64,000 nucleotides of DNA from assembly GCA_008828725.1 (NCBI GenBank), contig MEHQ01003256.1, positions 359,390-423,389 of the forward strand, read 5' to 3'. The notes beneath the pieces are model-generated. The model searched no databases, was not told the DNA's origin, and saw only the letters and a list, made by a program, of their open reading frames with translations. Shown here in pieces: positions 20,421-31,245 of the stretch. This stretch comes from Saccharina japonica. Taxonomy: Eukaryota; Sar; Phaeophyceae; Laminariales; Laminariaceae. A program made the position numbers and the translations under genes. Numbering within the stretch: the stretch's first letter is position 1; each line of letters begins with the position of its first letter.

Positions 20421-22091
20421 CCGGCCTGCTCATAAGAAACCAGAAATCGGGCTTAGGCTGACTTTCTTATTTGAGAAAGGGGTGTGTCCCACACTAACTT
20501 CAGTATAATAGCTGTCGACTTTTTTATTTCCCCCGTAATGTTTAGGCTTAACCGCCCTGTTGAGTACATACAGCGTTTTAAAGTACAGCACAGAGTGCTC
20601 CTGATCCAAAGTATTACAAAAAGATGACGCAACGGGCCTCACGAAGAGGGATATCATAAGTGTGCTCGGAGAAGGAGGGTAGAGCGTTGCAACAGTACCA
20701 GTGCTGAATCCAGTGGACTTATGTGATGTCAAACACACACCAAAGTACAGCAGAGAGCAGACGGGCGCACACACACAATATTTGCATGTTGAGAAGTAAG
20801 ATAGTGTACGTAGCTGTGTCGTTAGGGTCTCGCGCAGCAGGATATTAGTAACTGTCGTCAACTTGTGTGCATTGGTGGGATATTTGTTTGAACAAACATA
20901 CTCTGTGCGTTGGTGGCATTTGGCCAAAAACGTTGATGGCATTGATTGTATTCTGACGACGCCCTCTCCTGCTAACCCCCTCCGTAACCAGGCGGTCACA
21001 ATGTTTCTATACTACTGCTGACCGTTGCACGTTTGGTCAGCCAACAGTCTGGGCCTAACCTCTTCAACCAACCCTGTTCTGAGCACGAGTGACTGTCCCC
21101 GTCTATTAGCCTGTCGAAATGCATCAGCTCGATGATAACATCGACGGTGCGTTTCGCCCGACTGACAAAAAACATCAATTCCGTGCATGCCTCTCGTTTG
21201 CCCAAATATATCACTGACATAGAAATCATGGTTCAGGCGGCTCCCATCCCTTTGCGACAATTGGTTTGCGCAGCAGCCGCGACTGCGCTGTGTGCCGGTG
21301 GACTTGGTGGACCGCTTCAACACTGGGTTGTTCTTGTTTTGCTATACATGTTGGTTTCTCCTCGCGAGGACAACGTAGACAGATGGAATTCTGATAACTT
21401 GATGAAAAGTACAGACATAATCAACTGTTTAATCAAGTAAGAAAACGGATTCGGTTATTTTGCGAGAGGCCCATATCACGAGAGACTTGGTCAAAATTAG
21501 AGAACTCGCGTTCGTTCGTAATAATATTGTTCGAGCTGCGGGCGACAGAGCCCGCCGAAGACACACCACCCGCTGAAGACACACACCCCAGTACTGGGGT
21601 ACGGAGAGGACTCTTCGCTTTGCTACAGTAGACATTCACAACAGAGTGTGTGTTCTCGCAGCAACGACAGCAGTAGGGGTCTATACAGTACAGTACACCT
21701 AAGAAACAGGCTAGTAAGGAAGCCAGGCTGAGATTTAGAGGGAAACAATAAATTTAGGAGTAATATCTTGAAACTATTGTAGAGAGCACCCCCGCTCGGC
21801 TAAGAAATCCAGGCTGGACCAGATAGATCTTCTGTTTCCTAATAGGTGTACTGTGTACGGTACCTCGCTCAAACCTAGCACCAGAGCGATGTTTTATACT
21901 GATGTGGAGGCGAACGTGTGCCGTGGATAGGGCGGTAGCCGCCCTGGGATGCAGCGGCTACCGCCTTATATAGGGTACATTGGTATATAGGGCGGTAGCC
22001 GCCCTATTCGCATCTTCTGTCTTGTCAAGCCGATTTTGACCGCCTTATCTCGAATGACCGCTCAGACCGCCTTATATAGCCCCCCCTACCG
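20421..22091 (-). mobile_element. Composite TIR element, inverted copy with one end missing
   Basis: Reverse complement of 14,228-16,084. The intact end (ACCGCCTTATATAGCCCCCC then CTACCG) abuts TA at 22,092. The opposite ~100 bp with the other TIR is missing: the match stops at the nested MITE-2 end (TACCGGCCTGCTCATAAG). An internal ~80-bp stretch of the MITE is also deleted. It keeps the nested MITE family 1 copy. No transposase recognised. Confidence 0.75.
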
Positions 22092-22183
22092 TATACAATT
22101 AGTGACAGTACTATCAGTACCATGAACCTTAGAGATACTACGTACGCAAAAAAAAAGATACTATGATATGCTGCAATGCTAAG

Positions 22184-22516
22184 CCGGTCGCCCTGGTAGA
22201 CTATTAATAAGAGAGTGGTTAGCTTCAAAGATTACCAGCATTGGTACCCGAATTCAAATCCCACCATGGTGAGATTTTGACTTTATTCGAAAAAACAAAA
22301 GGTACCAATTGCTGAGAGCGCCTTCGTGGCGTGGGTAGGCGGAACCCGACGCAAGTCGACGAGGGAAGAAAGTAATGAAATCTTCTCACGATACAAATGT
22401 AAGACACGTACCGTAGTGGGGAGGGGGGAGAAGAGCCTACTTAGTGACCCCAATCTGAGTTACGACTAAGAGGGAAAGAGAAAGGAAGGGCGAAGATAAT
22501 AAATGGGATGGACAAG
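22184..22516 (+). mobile_element. SINE, subfamily C (S2 copy)
   Basis: Same element and position as 18,091-18,425 within the duplicated segment, differing by a few substitutions (for example CAGCATTGGTACCCGAATTC). It was carried by segmental duplication, not by an independent insertion. Confidence 0.8.
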
Positions 22517-22520
22517 AAAA

Positions 22521-24023
22521 CAGTACTGGACGAAGCATGATGATAGTAGATTTTCCCAAGGTAGCTATTAGTAGATAGGCACTCTGATTGGCTAAGGGTA
22601 TGTTTTACGCGGCTCAATCAACTTGGAGTCTTTCCCAGCCACAGCATCCCGAGTCACTCTACAGTCTTTCCAAGCTCAGCATCCACACCGGCCGAGTCAA
22701 CCCAGCGTATTAACAAGCACAGCATCCCAGCACTGACCACTGGCATAGGGTTAGGGTTCGAGTCGGAGGGTAGGCTTCAAACGCCAAGCACAAAACCCCC
22801 GTAAATATCTACTATCAAGGTCTGTCCACCCCTCAGTACTGGACGAAACATGATAGTAGATCTTCCTAAGGTAGCTATGTAGGCACTCTGGTTGGCTAAT
22901 GCTGTGTTTCAAGCGGCGCAATCAACTTGGAGTCTTTCCCAGCCAAAGCATCCCGAGCAAACCAAGAGTCTTTCCAAGCTCACCATCCACACCGGCCGAG
23001 TCAACCCAGAGTATTAACAAGCACAGCATCCCAGCACTGACCACTGGCATAGGGTTAGGGTTCGAGTCGGAGGGTAGGCTTCAAACGCCAAGCACAAAAC
23101 CCCCGTAAATATCTACTATCAAGGTCTGTCCACCCCTCAGTACTGGACGAAACATGATAGTAGATCTTCCTAAGGTAGCTATGTAGGCACTCTGGTTGGC
23201 TAATGCTGTGTTTCAAGCGGCGCAATCAACTTGGAGTCTTTCCCAGCCAAAGCATCCCGAGCAAACCAAGAGTCTTTCCAAGCTCACCATCCACACCGGC
23301 CGAGTCAACCCAGAGTATTAACAAGCACAGCATCCCAGCACTGACCACTGGCATAGGGTTAGGGTTCGAGTCGGAGGGTAGGCTTCAAACGCCAAGCACA
23401 AAACCCCCGTAAATATCTACTATCAAGGTCTGTCCACCCCTCAGTACTGGACGAAACATGATGGTAGATCTTCCTAAGGTAGCTATGTAGGCACTCTGGT
23501 TGGCTAATGCTGTGTTTCAAGCGGCGCAATCAACTTGGAGTCTTTCCCAGCCAAAGCATCCCGAGCAAACCAAGAGTCTTTCCAAGCTCACCATCCACAC
23601 CGGCCGAGTCAACCCAGAGTATTAACAAGCACAGCATCCCAGCACTGACCACTGGCATAGGGTTAGGGTTCGAGTCGGAGGGTAGGCTTCAAACGCCAAG
23701 CACAAAACCCCCGTAAATATCTACTATCAAGGTCTGTCCACCCCTCAGTACTGGACGAAACATGATGGTAGATCTTCCTAAGGTAGCTATGTAGGCACTC
23801 TGGTTGGCTAATGCTGTGTTTCAAGCGGCGCAATCAACTTGGAGTCTTTCCCAGCCAAAGCATCCCGAGCAAACCAAGAGTCTTTCCAAGCTCACCATCC
23901 ACGCCGGCCGAGTCAACCTAGAGTCTTACCAAGCACAGCATCTCAGCGCTGACCACTGGCATAGGGTTAGGGTTCGTGTCGGAGACCCCCGTAAATATCT
24001 ACTATCAAGGTGTGTCCACCCCT
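22521..24023 (+). repeat. Tandem TIR-element satellite, 5 units of ~304 bp
   Basis: Units start at 22,521, 22,834, 23,138, 23,442 and 23,746; the middle ones are exactly 304 bp and virtually identical. Each opens CAGTACTGGACGAAACATGA, closes GGTCTGTCCACCCCT and holds ATAGGGTTAGGGTTCG. The 69-codon ORF repeated in three units is a by-product of homogenised repeats. The inverted-repeat unit ends indicate that a MITE became a satellite. Confidence 0.92.
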
Positions 24024-24820
24024 CTTCTTGCTTCTAATATACAGTATACATGCTGCGGTAGAGGTGCGCCATGTTGTTTCTGAGGCCCTTCATTTGCAGA
24101 CATCTACAGCATTACACCTACCCCAAAAACTGATTGATTTAGGTGGGAACTAAAAGGGCTACTCGATGAACCATCCCGTAGCCTAACGTTACAATGGAAC
24201 ATATTGCAAACACAGGGGGTGAAATGCGGACGAGTTTGGGCTAAGGAGCCTCAACCGTTTCAGCCCCAAAGCGCCACCTCTTTCGCAGCACGCGTCTTCA
24301 GTTGTTGTGAGGGGTTGTTGATTTTGTCAAACTATTTAGACCGGATCGGGATGACGATCGAACGGTTGCCATGTGGGATTATAGTTTGGCGTAGATAGGA
24401 GCTCTAAGCGGGGACAGGGTCTTCGAAGCTTAGCGTGGGGTCAAGGTGCTAAAGCAGGGAAGCCGGCGGGACAACAGGTCAATGAATTGTGCTCCTGAAA
24501 TACCGGGTTACTTTGTTGGAATCGTTGTTCATGCTGGCACCTCGACGTCGCCAATATTAGGAAACAGTACGGCGTCTCTGTCACCCCTCGCACAATCTGT
24601 GGACGATCAAGTTGGCTGATTTCCTGTGCACATAAGTTGATTTACTTTGTATATATTCTTGTTTGTGGGGGATGACGACGTGCTGCACCTCCTGCCTCGA
24701 ACGCGATGATGCTATGCGTACCTCCAAACAATACACTTGAAAACCTCAAATTGACCGCTTGATGCTCTCGTTCGCTTTCTGCTCGGCGGGTGTCTTTTGT
24801 ACTGCAACCTATTTGGGCAG

Positions 24821-24920
24821 GTGAAACAACGTATAGCGGAAGAGGACACCACGCCCTGGAATAACGCTTTCACAGTGGATTTCAGCGCAAACAACGAAGA
24901 AGATGCGCAAACACTGCCAG
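24821..24920 (+). CDS. Exon-like sequence of unknown gene (S2 copy)
   Basis: Counterpart of 19,842-19,941 with the same acceptor, donor and open frame (VKQRIAEEDTTPWNNAFTVD; one residue differs, Val to Ala). Retained splice signals in both copies are compatible with function but the copies are too similar to demonstrate selection. Confidence 0.3.
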
Positions 24921-25239
24921 GTTTGTGTCATCCAAGATACTTTGATATTTAAAATGCTCTATATGCGTGCACACTGACCGGGCCGATCATCTACGCACTG
25001 CTGGTTTTGTACCTACAGTAGTACTGTAAATCATAGAACACCATCGTACAATAAGAAAAAAAAAAAAAAAAACACAGTCTTGAGTTGTATAACTGGTAAA
25101 ACACACTGGGGGGGTTGGTTGGAATTATTTAATAATTAATTAGGCAAAAGAGGGACGCGATATAGACATAGACATACATACCGTTTCGCATGAGCATACC
25201 ATTCTGACCGGGAACAATATAACCCGCTAGCGTTAAAAC

Positions 25240-25620
25240 AATTATTCAAAACATCCTTACGTTTACGAACAAAATAGTCTTGCGATTATTGTTTTGACTG
25301 CAGCAGCAGAAGCAATACGTACTACATGATTGTTAGCCGACGTCCCTCCCAGGGTCAGACTCCTGCTCGCCCACACCCACGAGTAGAGCCCAGTACTATA
25401 GTAGTTGGCACTCTTCCTTTCTATCTCAACCCTTCCCAGCTTTATCTGCACTTTCAGTGCAACCACTCACTACAACCTCCCAACATGATGACACTACCCC
25501 AACCCCTCTCGATCACGCCAACGATTCAGTACCTCTCCACAAACTCCAGATTTCCTTCGTTCACTATTATTCCACTTTTGTTTTTTTGGTTACTTTATAC
25601 GACAAGAGACGATTATCAGC
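25240..25620. other. No recognised gene; possible intron
   Basis: Single-copy sequence. Its end (TTCACTATTATTCCACTTTT then GTTTTTTTGGTTACTTTATA, CGACAAG) resembles a pyrimidine-rich 3' splice region. Confidence 0.35.
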
Positions 25621-25666
25621 ACACCAGCGCCAGGCGTACCCTCCTACGAAAAAATGCACTTTTACC

Positions 25667-25810
25667 ATGGGCGGGCAACTGAGCAACTCTTTCACTCCAC
25701 TTGACAGCGTGCAATCTGCAATGATTTCACGCCAACACCGAGTTGGGTATGACAGCACTACAAACGAACACGTGGAGAAAGGCAACAGCTACGATACGCT
25801 CTGGAACTAG
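25667..25810 (+). CDS. Possible small protein (47 aa) with myristoylation-like N-terminus
   Basis: ATG in a perfect ACCATGG context starts MGGQLSNSFTPLDSVQSAMI and ends SYDTLWN before TAG. Met-Gly with Ser at position 6 fits the known N-myristoylation pattern. The same frame is open upstream to an intron-like acceptor near 25,607, so it may instead be the end of a longer protein. No family recognised and no second copy to test. Confidence 0.22.
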   Translation: MGGQLSNSFTPLDSVQSAMISRQHRVGYDSTTNEHVEKGNSYDTLWN

Positions 25811-26227
25811 TAGCAGCAGCAGCTGTGTTGTGTGTTGTTGCGGATATTTTATTTTACTTTTTCGAGTGTGTCTCGACTGCAGGAGCAGCCAAATGTCACA
25901 GATCCAAATTTTTATACCAGGTACAACATTGCGTAGATGGATTGATGGGCTACAGAGCCAAATCGTGTTTGGAGTCGAACTACATAGGGGAGGGGATTAC
26001 TAAAAAAAGATGGAATTAGACCTCGAAACAGAGTTGAAAGGCAGGGGATTTGAGAAATTAAATAATTTCCGACAGAGCCAAGTAACTAAAGCCACTGGGG
26101 AATGCTGTATAAGTATCTGCGAAAGAAGCATCGGTACCGAGGTTGAATTGTTTCCTACGGCTTTGAGTTGCAGGCTCGTATAGTGGCTGGCATTCGTCGC
26201 TCTTCAAATCGTAGTGTTCGAGGCTCT
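25811..26227. other. No recognised gene; weak tRNA-like stretch
   Basis: Includes a short CAGCAGCAGCAG run. Near 26,175-26,225, GCTCGTATAGTGGCTGGCAT and GTGTTCGAGGCTC look like degraded A and B boxes, but no cloverleaf can be closed; at most an old SINE head. Confidence 0.35.
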
Positions 26228-27201
26228 GTAGCCATACGTCATAAGTCAGGTTTCTTGTCGTCGTACGCGTTGAGAAACAGCTCACGTTTTTCAGTGTTAT
26301 ACTCGTACATAAAACAAGTACGACGACAGCATAATAAGCAAGCAGACAACCACATTACTACTGTAAGAGTGGCAGCAGCAGCAGCAGCAGCCCGAATATG
26401 CTAATGCATGTTCCGGCAAGTAGCAAGGAAAACCAGCAAGAACCGGCAGAAAGCAAGTACAGTGGTGGTACGCACCGGCAAGCTCACGGCAAGATCAGCA
26501 AGGTTCTTATTGCTGATGTGTCCGTAAATACAAGGACTGTTGGGTATTGGCATTAGTATCCAAGCAGTCCTTCCATTTCAGTACATTGCACATGCTATAC
26601 GGTAGAGGTGCACGATTTTGTTTTCTGAGCCTTCCCACGGCAAACCCTTATTTTGATTAAAAACAAAATGAACGTGCAACACGATGAACAAACTCATGGC
26701 CTAGAGGCCCTACAGTAGGTGGGTGTACAAACAAATCATATACGTACTGCAAAACAAGAATAACATTCAACTTCCATCGAGTGTATGCGCGGATCTGAAT
26801 CCCAGATACCCCACCAGCGATCCGGTTTGTTTTTCATTCTGACCTTCCTACGGGTGTGGTGTCGTTTTCTCTCTTTTTTTTACGCCCCTGCTTTCATGGA
26901 AGTTTTTTTTACTGCCATGGAAGTAAAACATGGAAGCGAGGGAAGCTACCTTGAATTCACCCCCTAATTGCACTTGCGTTCGGTGCACTCTTAATTATAT
27001 TTGTGGAAAGTCACCAGATGCACCATGGAAGCTTTTCCATCACTTCTACGGAAACTTCCTTGGAAACGAGGAAGCTTCCATGGAAGTCGTGGAAGCTTCC
27101 ATGGCTTCCCATGGAAGTCGTGGAAGCTTCCATGGCTTCCATGGGAACTTCCAGTTTCCATTGCCGGATGCATGTTTTTTTCTGAGGGGGGCCACTTGAG
27201 A
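26228..27201 (+). repeat. ~1-kb tandem duplication, first copy
   Basis: Begins CATAAGTCAGG and carries a CAG run, TAATGCATGTTCCGGCAAGT, TGATGTGTCCGTAAATACAA, a GGTAGAGGTGCACGATTTTG block and the CTTCCATGGAAG field. It ends GGGGGCCACTTGAGA immediately before an N. The following sequence restarts the unit. Confidence 0.85.
26897..27172. repeat. CTTCCATGGAAG palindrome field 1
   Basis: The 12-bp perfect palindrome CTTCCATGGAAG and partial versions (AGCTTCCATGG, GAAGTCGTGGAAGCTTCC) recur at 15-40 bp spacing. Similar fields are at 27,926-28,160, 28,945-29,075 and 29,235-29,360. Because the motif is self-complementary, ORFs on both strands show Gly/Ser/His-rich repeats that are not real proteins. 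Confidence 0.85.
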
Positions 27202-27202
27202 N
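27202..27202. other. Ambiguous base N at a duplication joint
   Basis: The single N lies between the end of the first ~1-kb copy and the start of the second. Together with the N at 55,424 it may mark a contig join. Confidence 0.9.
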
Positions 27203-28260
27203 ATAAGTCAGGGTTCTCGTCGTCGTACGCGTTGAGAAACAGCTCACGTTTTCCAGTGTTATACTTGTACATAAACAAGTACGACGACAGCATAATAAAC
27301 AAGCAGACAACCACATTACTACTGTAAGAGTGGCAGCAGCAGCAGCAGCAGCAGTAGCCCGAACTATGCTAATGCATGTTCCGGCAAGTAGCAAGGAAAA
27401 CCAGCAAGAACCGGCAGAAAGCAAGTACAGCGGTAGTACGCACCGGCAAGCTCGCGGCAAGATCAGCAAGGTTCTTATTGCTGATGTGTCCGTAAATACA
27501 AGGACTGTTGGGTATTGGCATTAGTATCCAAGCAGTCCTTACGTTTGAGTACATTTCACATACTACGGTAGAGGTGCACGATTTTGTTTTCTGAGCCTTC
27601 CCACGGCAAACCCTTATTTTGATTAAAAACAAAATGAACGTGCAACACGATGAACAAACTCATGGCCTAGAGGCCCTACAGTAGCTAGGTGTACAAACAA
27701 ATCATATACGTACTGCAAAACAAGAATAACATTCAACTTCCATCGAGTGTATGCGCGGATCTGAATCCCAGATACCCCACCAGCGATCCGGTTTGTTTTT
27801 CATTCTGACCTTCCTACGGGTGTGGTGTCGTTTTCTCTCTTTTTTTTACGCCCCTGCTTTGGGAGATGTCGAAAAAACCAATTCGACCACCCTCGTACGT
27901 ACTGTAAAACAATAATAAAATTCGACTTCCATGGAAGTTTTTTTTACTGCCGTGGAAGTAAAACATGGAAGCGAGGGAAGCTACCATGAATACACCCCCT
28001 AATTCCACTTGCGCTCGGTGCACTCTTAATTATATTTGTGGAAAGTCACCAGATGCACCATGGAAGCTTTTCCATCACTGCTACGGAAGCTTCCATGGAA
28101 ACGAGGAAGCTTCCATGGAAGTCGTGGAAGCTTCCACGGCTTCCATGGGAACTTCCAGTTTCCATTGCCGGATGCATGCCTTTTCTGAGGGGAGCCACTT
28201 GAGGAGATCTGCATCTCACCCAAAAAATGTTCTTCGAGGAAAAAAACAAGTGCTATCATA
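27203..28260 (+). repeat. ~1-kb tandem duplication, second copy
   Basis: Repeats the order of 26,228-27,201 with few substitutions. It contains an extra ~65-bp piece (about 27,861-27,925, GAGATGTCGAAAAAACCAAT) before the palindrome field and runs further (to GAGGAGATCTGCATCTCACC) than the first copy. Confidence 0.85.
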
Positions 28261-28284
28261 CCCGATGAACAATCTCGTGGTCGA

Positions 28285-28620
28285 TTTTTTTTTGTTTTGT
28301 TTTGTCCATCCCAGTTATTTATCTTCGCCCTTCCTTTCTCTCTCCTTCCTAGTCGTAGCTCAGATCTGGGGTCACAAAGTAGGCTCTTCTCCCTCCTCCC
28401 CCACTACGGTTCTTGCCTTGCATTTTTATCGCGAGAAGATTTCAGCACTTTCTTCCCTCGTCAACTTTCGTCGGATTGTGCTTACCCACGCTATAATATG
28501 CGCTCTCCACAGTTGGTGTCATTTTAGAATACAAATCTCCATACGAGGAGTCTCGAACCCCCCGACCTCCAACGCTAACAGGCTTCGTGGCTACCTGTTA
28601 GACCACCGGGGCGACCGGCT
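28285..28620 (-). mobile_element. Full-length SINE, subfamily B (reverse)
   Basis: On the minus strand: GGTCGCCCCGGTGGTCTAAC, GTAGCCACGAAGCCTGTTAG, GGGGGGTTCGAGACTCC (B box), spacer, standard body and a TTTTGTTTTGTTTTG-complement A-rich tail. Closely related to 6,428-6,760. Confidence 0.88.
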
Positions 28621-28784
28621 AGTATAAACAATTAATATTTCTGCAACACATTGATTGATGATATTCCGACGATTTTGGGGTGACGCAGCCTTTCACCTTT
28701 AATAGGTCATTCAGAAACCGTTTCAGCCAAAGAGTATTACCTCTATGGTTTCGCGCGTCACCGTGGAAATGTCCGTGGACGATT

Positions 28785-29245
28785 CCGTTCGAAGAGAGCC
28801 TTCGGCCAATAGACAGGTTTGTTGTGGCTCCGCGCTGCGCGCTACACGGTTTTTATTATCCCATTTGTGATTGGTCCACGTTTTGGTAAATGGGACAGGC
28901 CCACTTTGGGCGGGACGGTGTGCCAAGTGGGATCAGGGGGTGAAATCATGGAAGCTTCCCCCGCTTCCATGGAAGCTTCCATCACTTCCACGGAAGTTCC
29001 CATGGAAGCGGCGGAAGTTCCCATGGAAGCGGCGGAAGCTTCCATGGAAAATTCCATGGACTTCCATGCCAACGAACGATAGTGTAGGAGGCCGCACTTG
29101 GTACACCGTCCCATCCAAAGTGGCCCCATCCCGACTACCAAAACGCGGAGCAATTACAAATGGGATATCAAAAACCATGTAGCGCGCAGCGCTGAAGCAC
29201 ACTAGACCTGTCGAGTGGCCGAAGACCTTTTTCAAACGGAAACTT
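28785..29245. mobile_element. Foldback structure with ~150-bp arms
   Basis: The left arm (28,785-28,936: CTTCGGCCAATAGACAGGTT, GCGCTGCGCGCTACA, TCCCATTTGTGATTG, GGACGGTGTGCCAAGTG) matches the reverse complement of the right arm (29,091-29,245). The ~150-bp loop is filled with GAAGCTTCCATGGAA-type palindromes. The arms are diverged and contain no long ORF. Likely an old non-autonomous foldback element. Confidence 0.75.
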
Positions 29246-31245
29246 GCTTCCATGGAAGCGAATACTTTTTAATTTCATGGAATTTTCTTCCATGAGAGTA
29301 CATTTACGGAAGTAAACAAACTTCCATGGACGCTAAACACCTCCATGGAAGTAAATACATCAACTGAAATAATGTGGTGGATCCCCAATCTCCTGGGGGG
29401 TATCATCTGTGGATCATCATATGTCCAGTACCAGCAAGGCGGCATACTGCTGACCATACTAGCGTGTGCGACCAACTGTAAGGGTGTACCAAGTATACTT
29501 GGATAGAAAAGCACCCGACGTCAATATGTATGCCAAGTAGCTCAGGGAATAGTACCTGGATGTCGGACTGTGGTTCTGCTCGTACTTCTTGTCGAACTCC
29601 TCTTAGCGATGGGTTCATAAACCGGAACCCCTCAACAGCATGCACCTGATAGTTTCGAGACCCTTTGGTCTAGGAGAATAAAGCAAAAAAGCAAGCCAGC
29701 AAAAAGCGAGGACACACGCACCAACCCCCTCTATGATGGGATAGGGGACCCCTGCACACTTGTTTATACACAAAAGGCCTGTGCGCACAGCTGCCGCTGT
29801 GGACAAAATAGGTACTGAGTGACTGCTACTGGTTGGCTATGTGCACCGTTTTCACCGCCGACCGAGTTCCATTTCGAGACGCAGACACTGCTCCCTGGCA
29901 AACTCGACGCGTCTTTCCACGAAAGTAGCATAGGACGGAGCTGCTACGCAGATCTCTACTCGTATATGGAACCGGGCCGTGTCTAAATCGGGCTTGCGTA
30001 CGGCTCGTACGGGGGAAATGTTGAACCAACCGAGCGACAAACGACGAACGAAGGTCAATAGGTCCAATTTCGATATATAGCAGCACCCGGCAGCAATGTG
30101 CCGGGCCCACTCCAACCCCCCGCACGCTCGACAACTATAGATAAGGGGGTTGCAAAATCCTCGTCACGCCCTCCTCACCATACCCGGTGTCGCGGTGTTC
30201 TAGACGTACGCACCAGGTGTCAAACGACAAAGACATTGCTGTTATGCTGCAAATACTGAAATCAACCATACTATGTGATCCCCTACCCACCAATGACGCC
30301 GTTCTCAGGAAGCGGGAGACCTCGAAAACTTCGGTATAATCAAGAACCTTCAGTAAAGTGGACCGCAGGTAAGCTAACCACACGCACACTAACCGGCACA
30401 TGCAGTGCAGCTACAGCAGGACGGGTGTAGTCTGCTGTTTTGCTCTACCAAGCCCCCAATGTTTGCGTATTTTGTGGCGAAAACGCTTGATTCGGTCACG
30501 ATTATTTGATCGGCATGTTTGGGATGCCACGGAATATGTTGTGGGCAAATGTTCCGCGCGCCCAAAGAGGGTTTCGGCAGGCGTAGTCGTCGTTATGATA
30601 GGTTTAGTGCAGAGCTTACCTGGTTTATTGGAGTCACAAAGTCTGCTGGATCAGATGGCCCTCCGTTAGCGATGTATGTGTGCGCACATAGGTTTCGAAA
30701 TGGTCACTTTTACACTCACTGTTGTTGATATATACCGGTATACCGGGTACGTAACCTGCATGCATGGGTACACTGATGAATGTTTAAGTTTCAGATGGTA
30801 ACATCCTGTTGTCGCCCGGAGAGTGGTGGTAGCGGGAGATGTCCGCATGAGGCATGAGAGGCGGTTGCAGAGTTACGTCGGACAGCCCTTCGGACAGTCA
30901 ACGGGAGGCAAGCACTGTCAGGCGGGGTCATCCGAGTGGTTGCATGGCAAGTTTCCCAGCTCAGACGAACGATGTTGGCGTTGAAATGCGGTTCTCTCTG
31001 GGTCAAAGGTGGAACAAGGCCAAGCAAAAGATTACAGAAGGAGAGATGGTGCGAGGTGGGCGTTACTATCCTTTGTTCACCCCGGCAAGATACACGTTTT
31101 CCGCCTAGCTGCGCCTAGACGTGCCTTGCGAGTCCTCGTACTGGTATTGGTCCTTGGTACTGCTTGTGGGGGTCCTACTTCTTCGTAGGAAGTCAGCTAC
31201 TCCACGCTACTGTCAACGTTCCGCCGAAGAATCTCTAACCAGCTA
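29246..31245. other. 2 kb with no gene I can recognise
   Basis: Opens with a last CTTCCATGGAAG cluster (29,235-29,360). The remainder is single copy in the window. Several ORFs of 60-105 codons exist on both strands (for example 29,826-30,134 minus, 30,400-30,669 plus); none shows a domain, and no splice-bounded conservation can be tested. It may contain diverged retrotransposon sequence belonging to the copia fragment to its right, but I could not identify reverse transcriptase or RNase H motifs. Confidence 0.45.

Larger units (their letters stand above)
22130..25239 (+). repeat. Segmental duplication, copy S2
   Basis: Direct copy of 18,033-20,258, longer only because the satellite array has five units instead of two. 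Near-identity in the flanking single-copy 1.2 kb implies a recent duplication or allelic copies placed in one assembly. Confidence 0.9.

Noticed and set aside
22899..23716. Three identical 69-codon ORFs that look like a tandem gene family
   Set aside because: They are equal windows of the 304-bp satellite unit; the other units lose the frame, and the ORF spans the telomere-like motif.
27011..28259. Gly/Ser/His-repeat proteins on both strands
   Set aside because: The CTTCCATGGAAG palindrome reads as repeats on both strands; the second copy of the unit changes frame.
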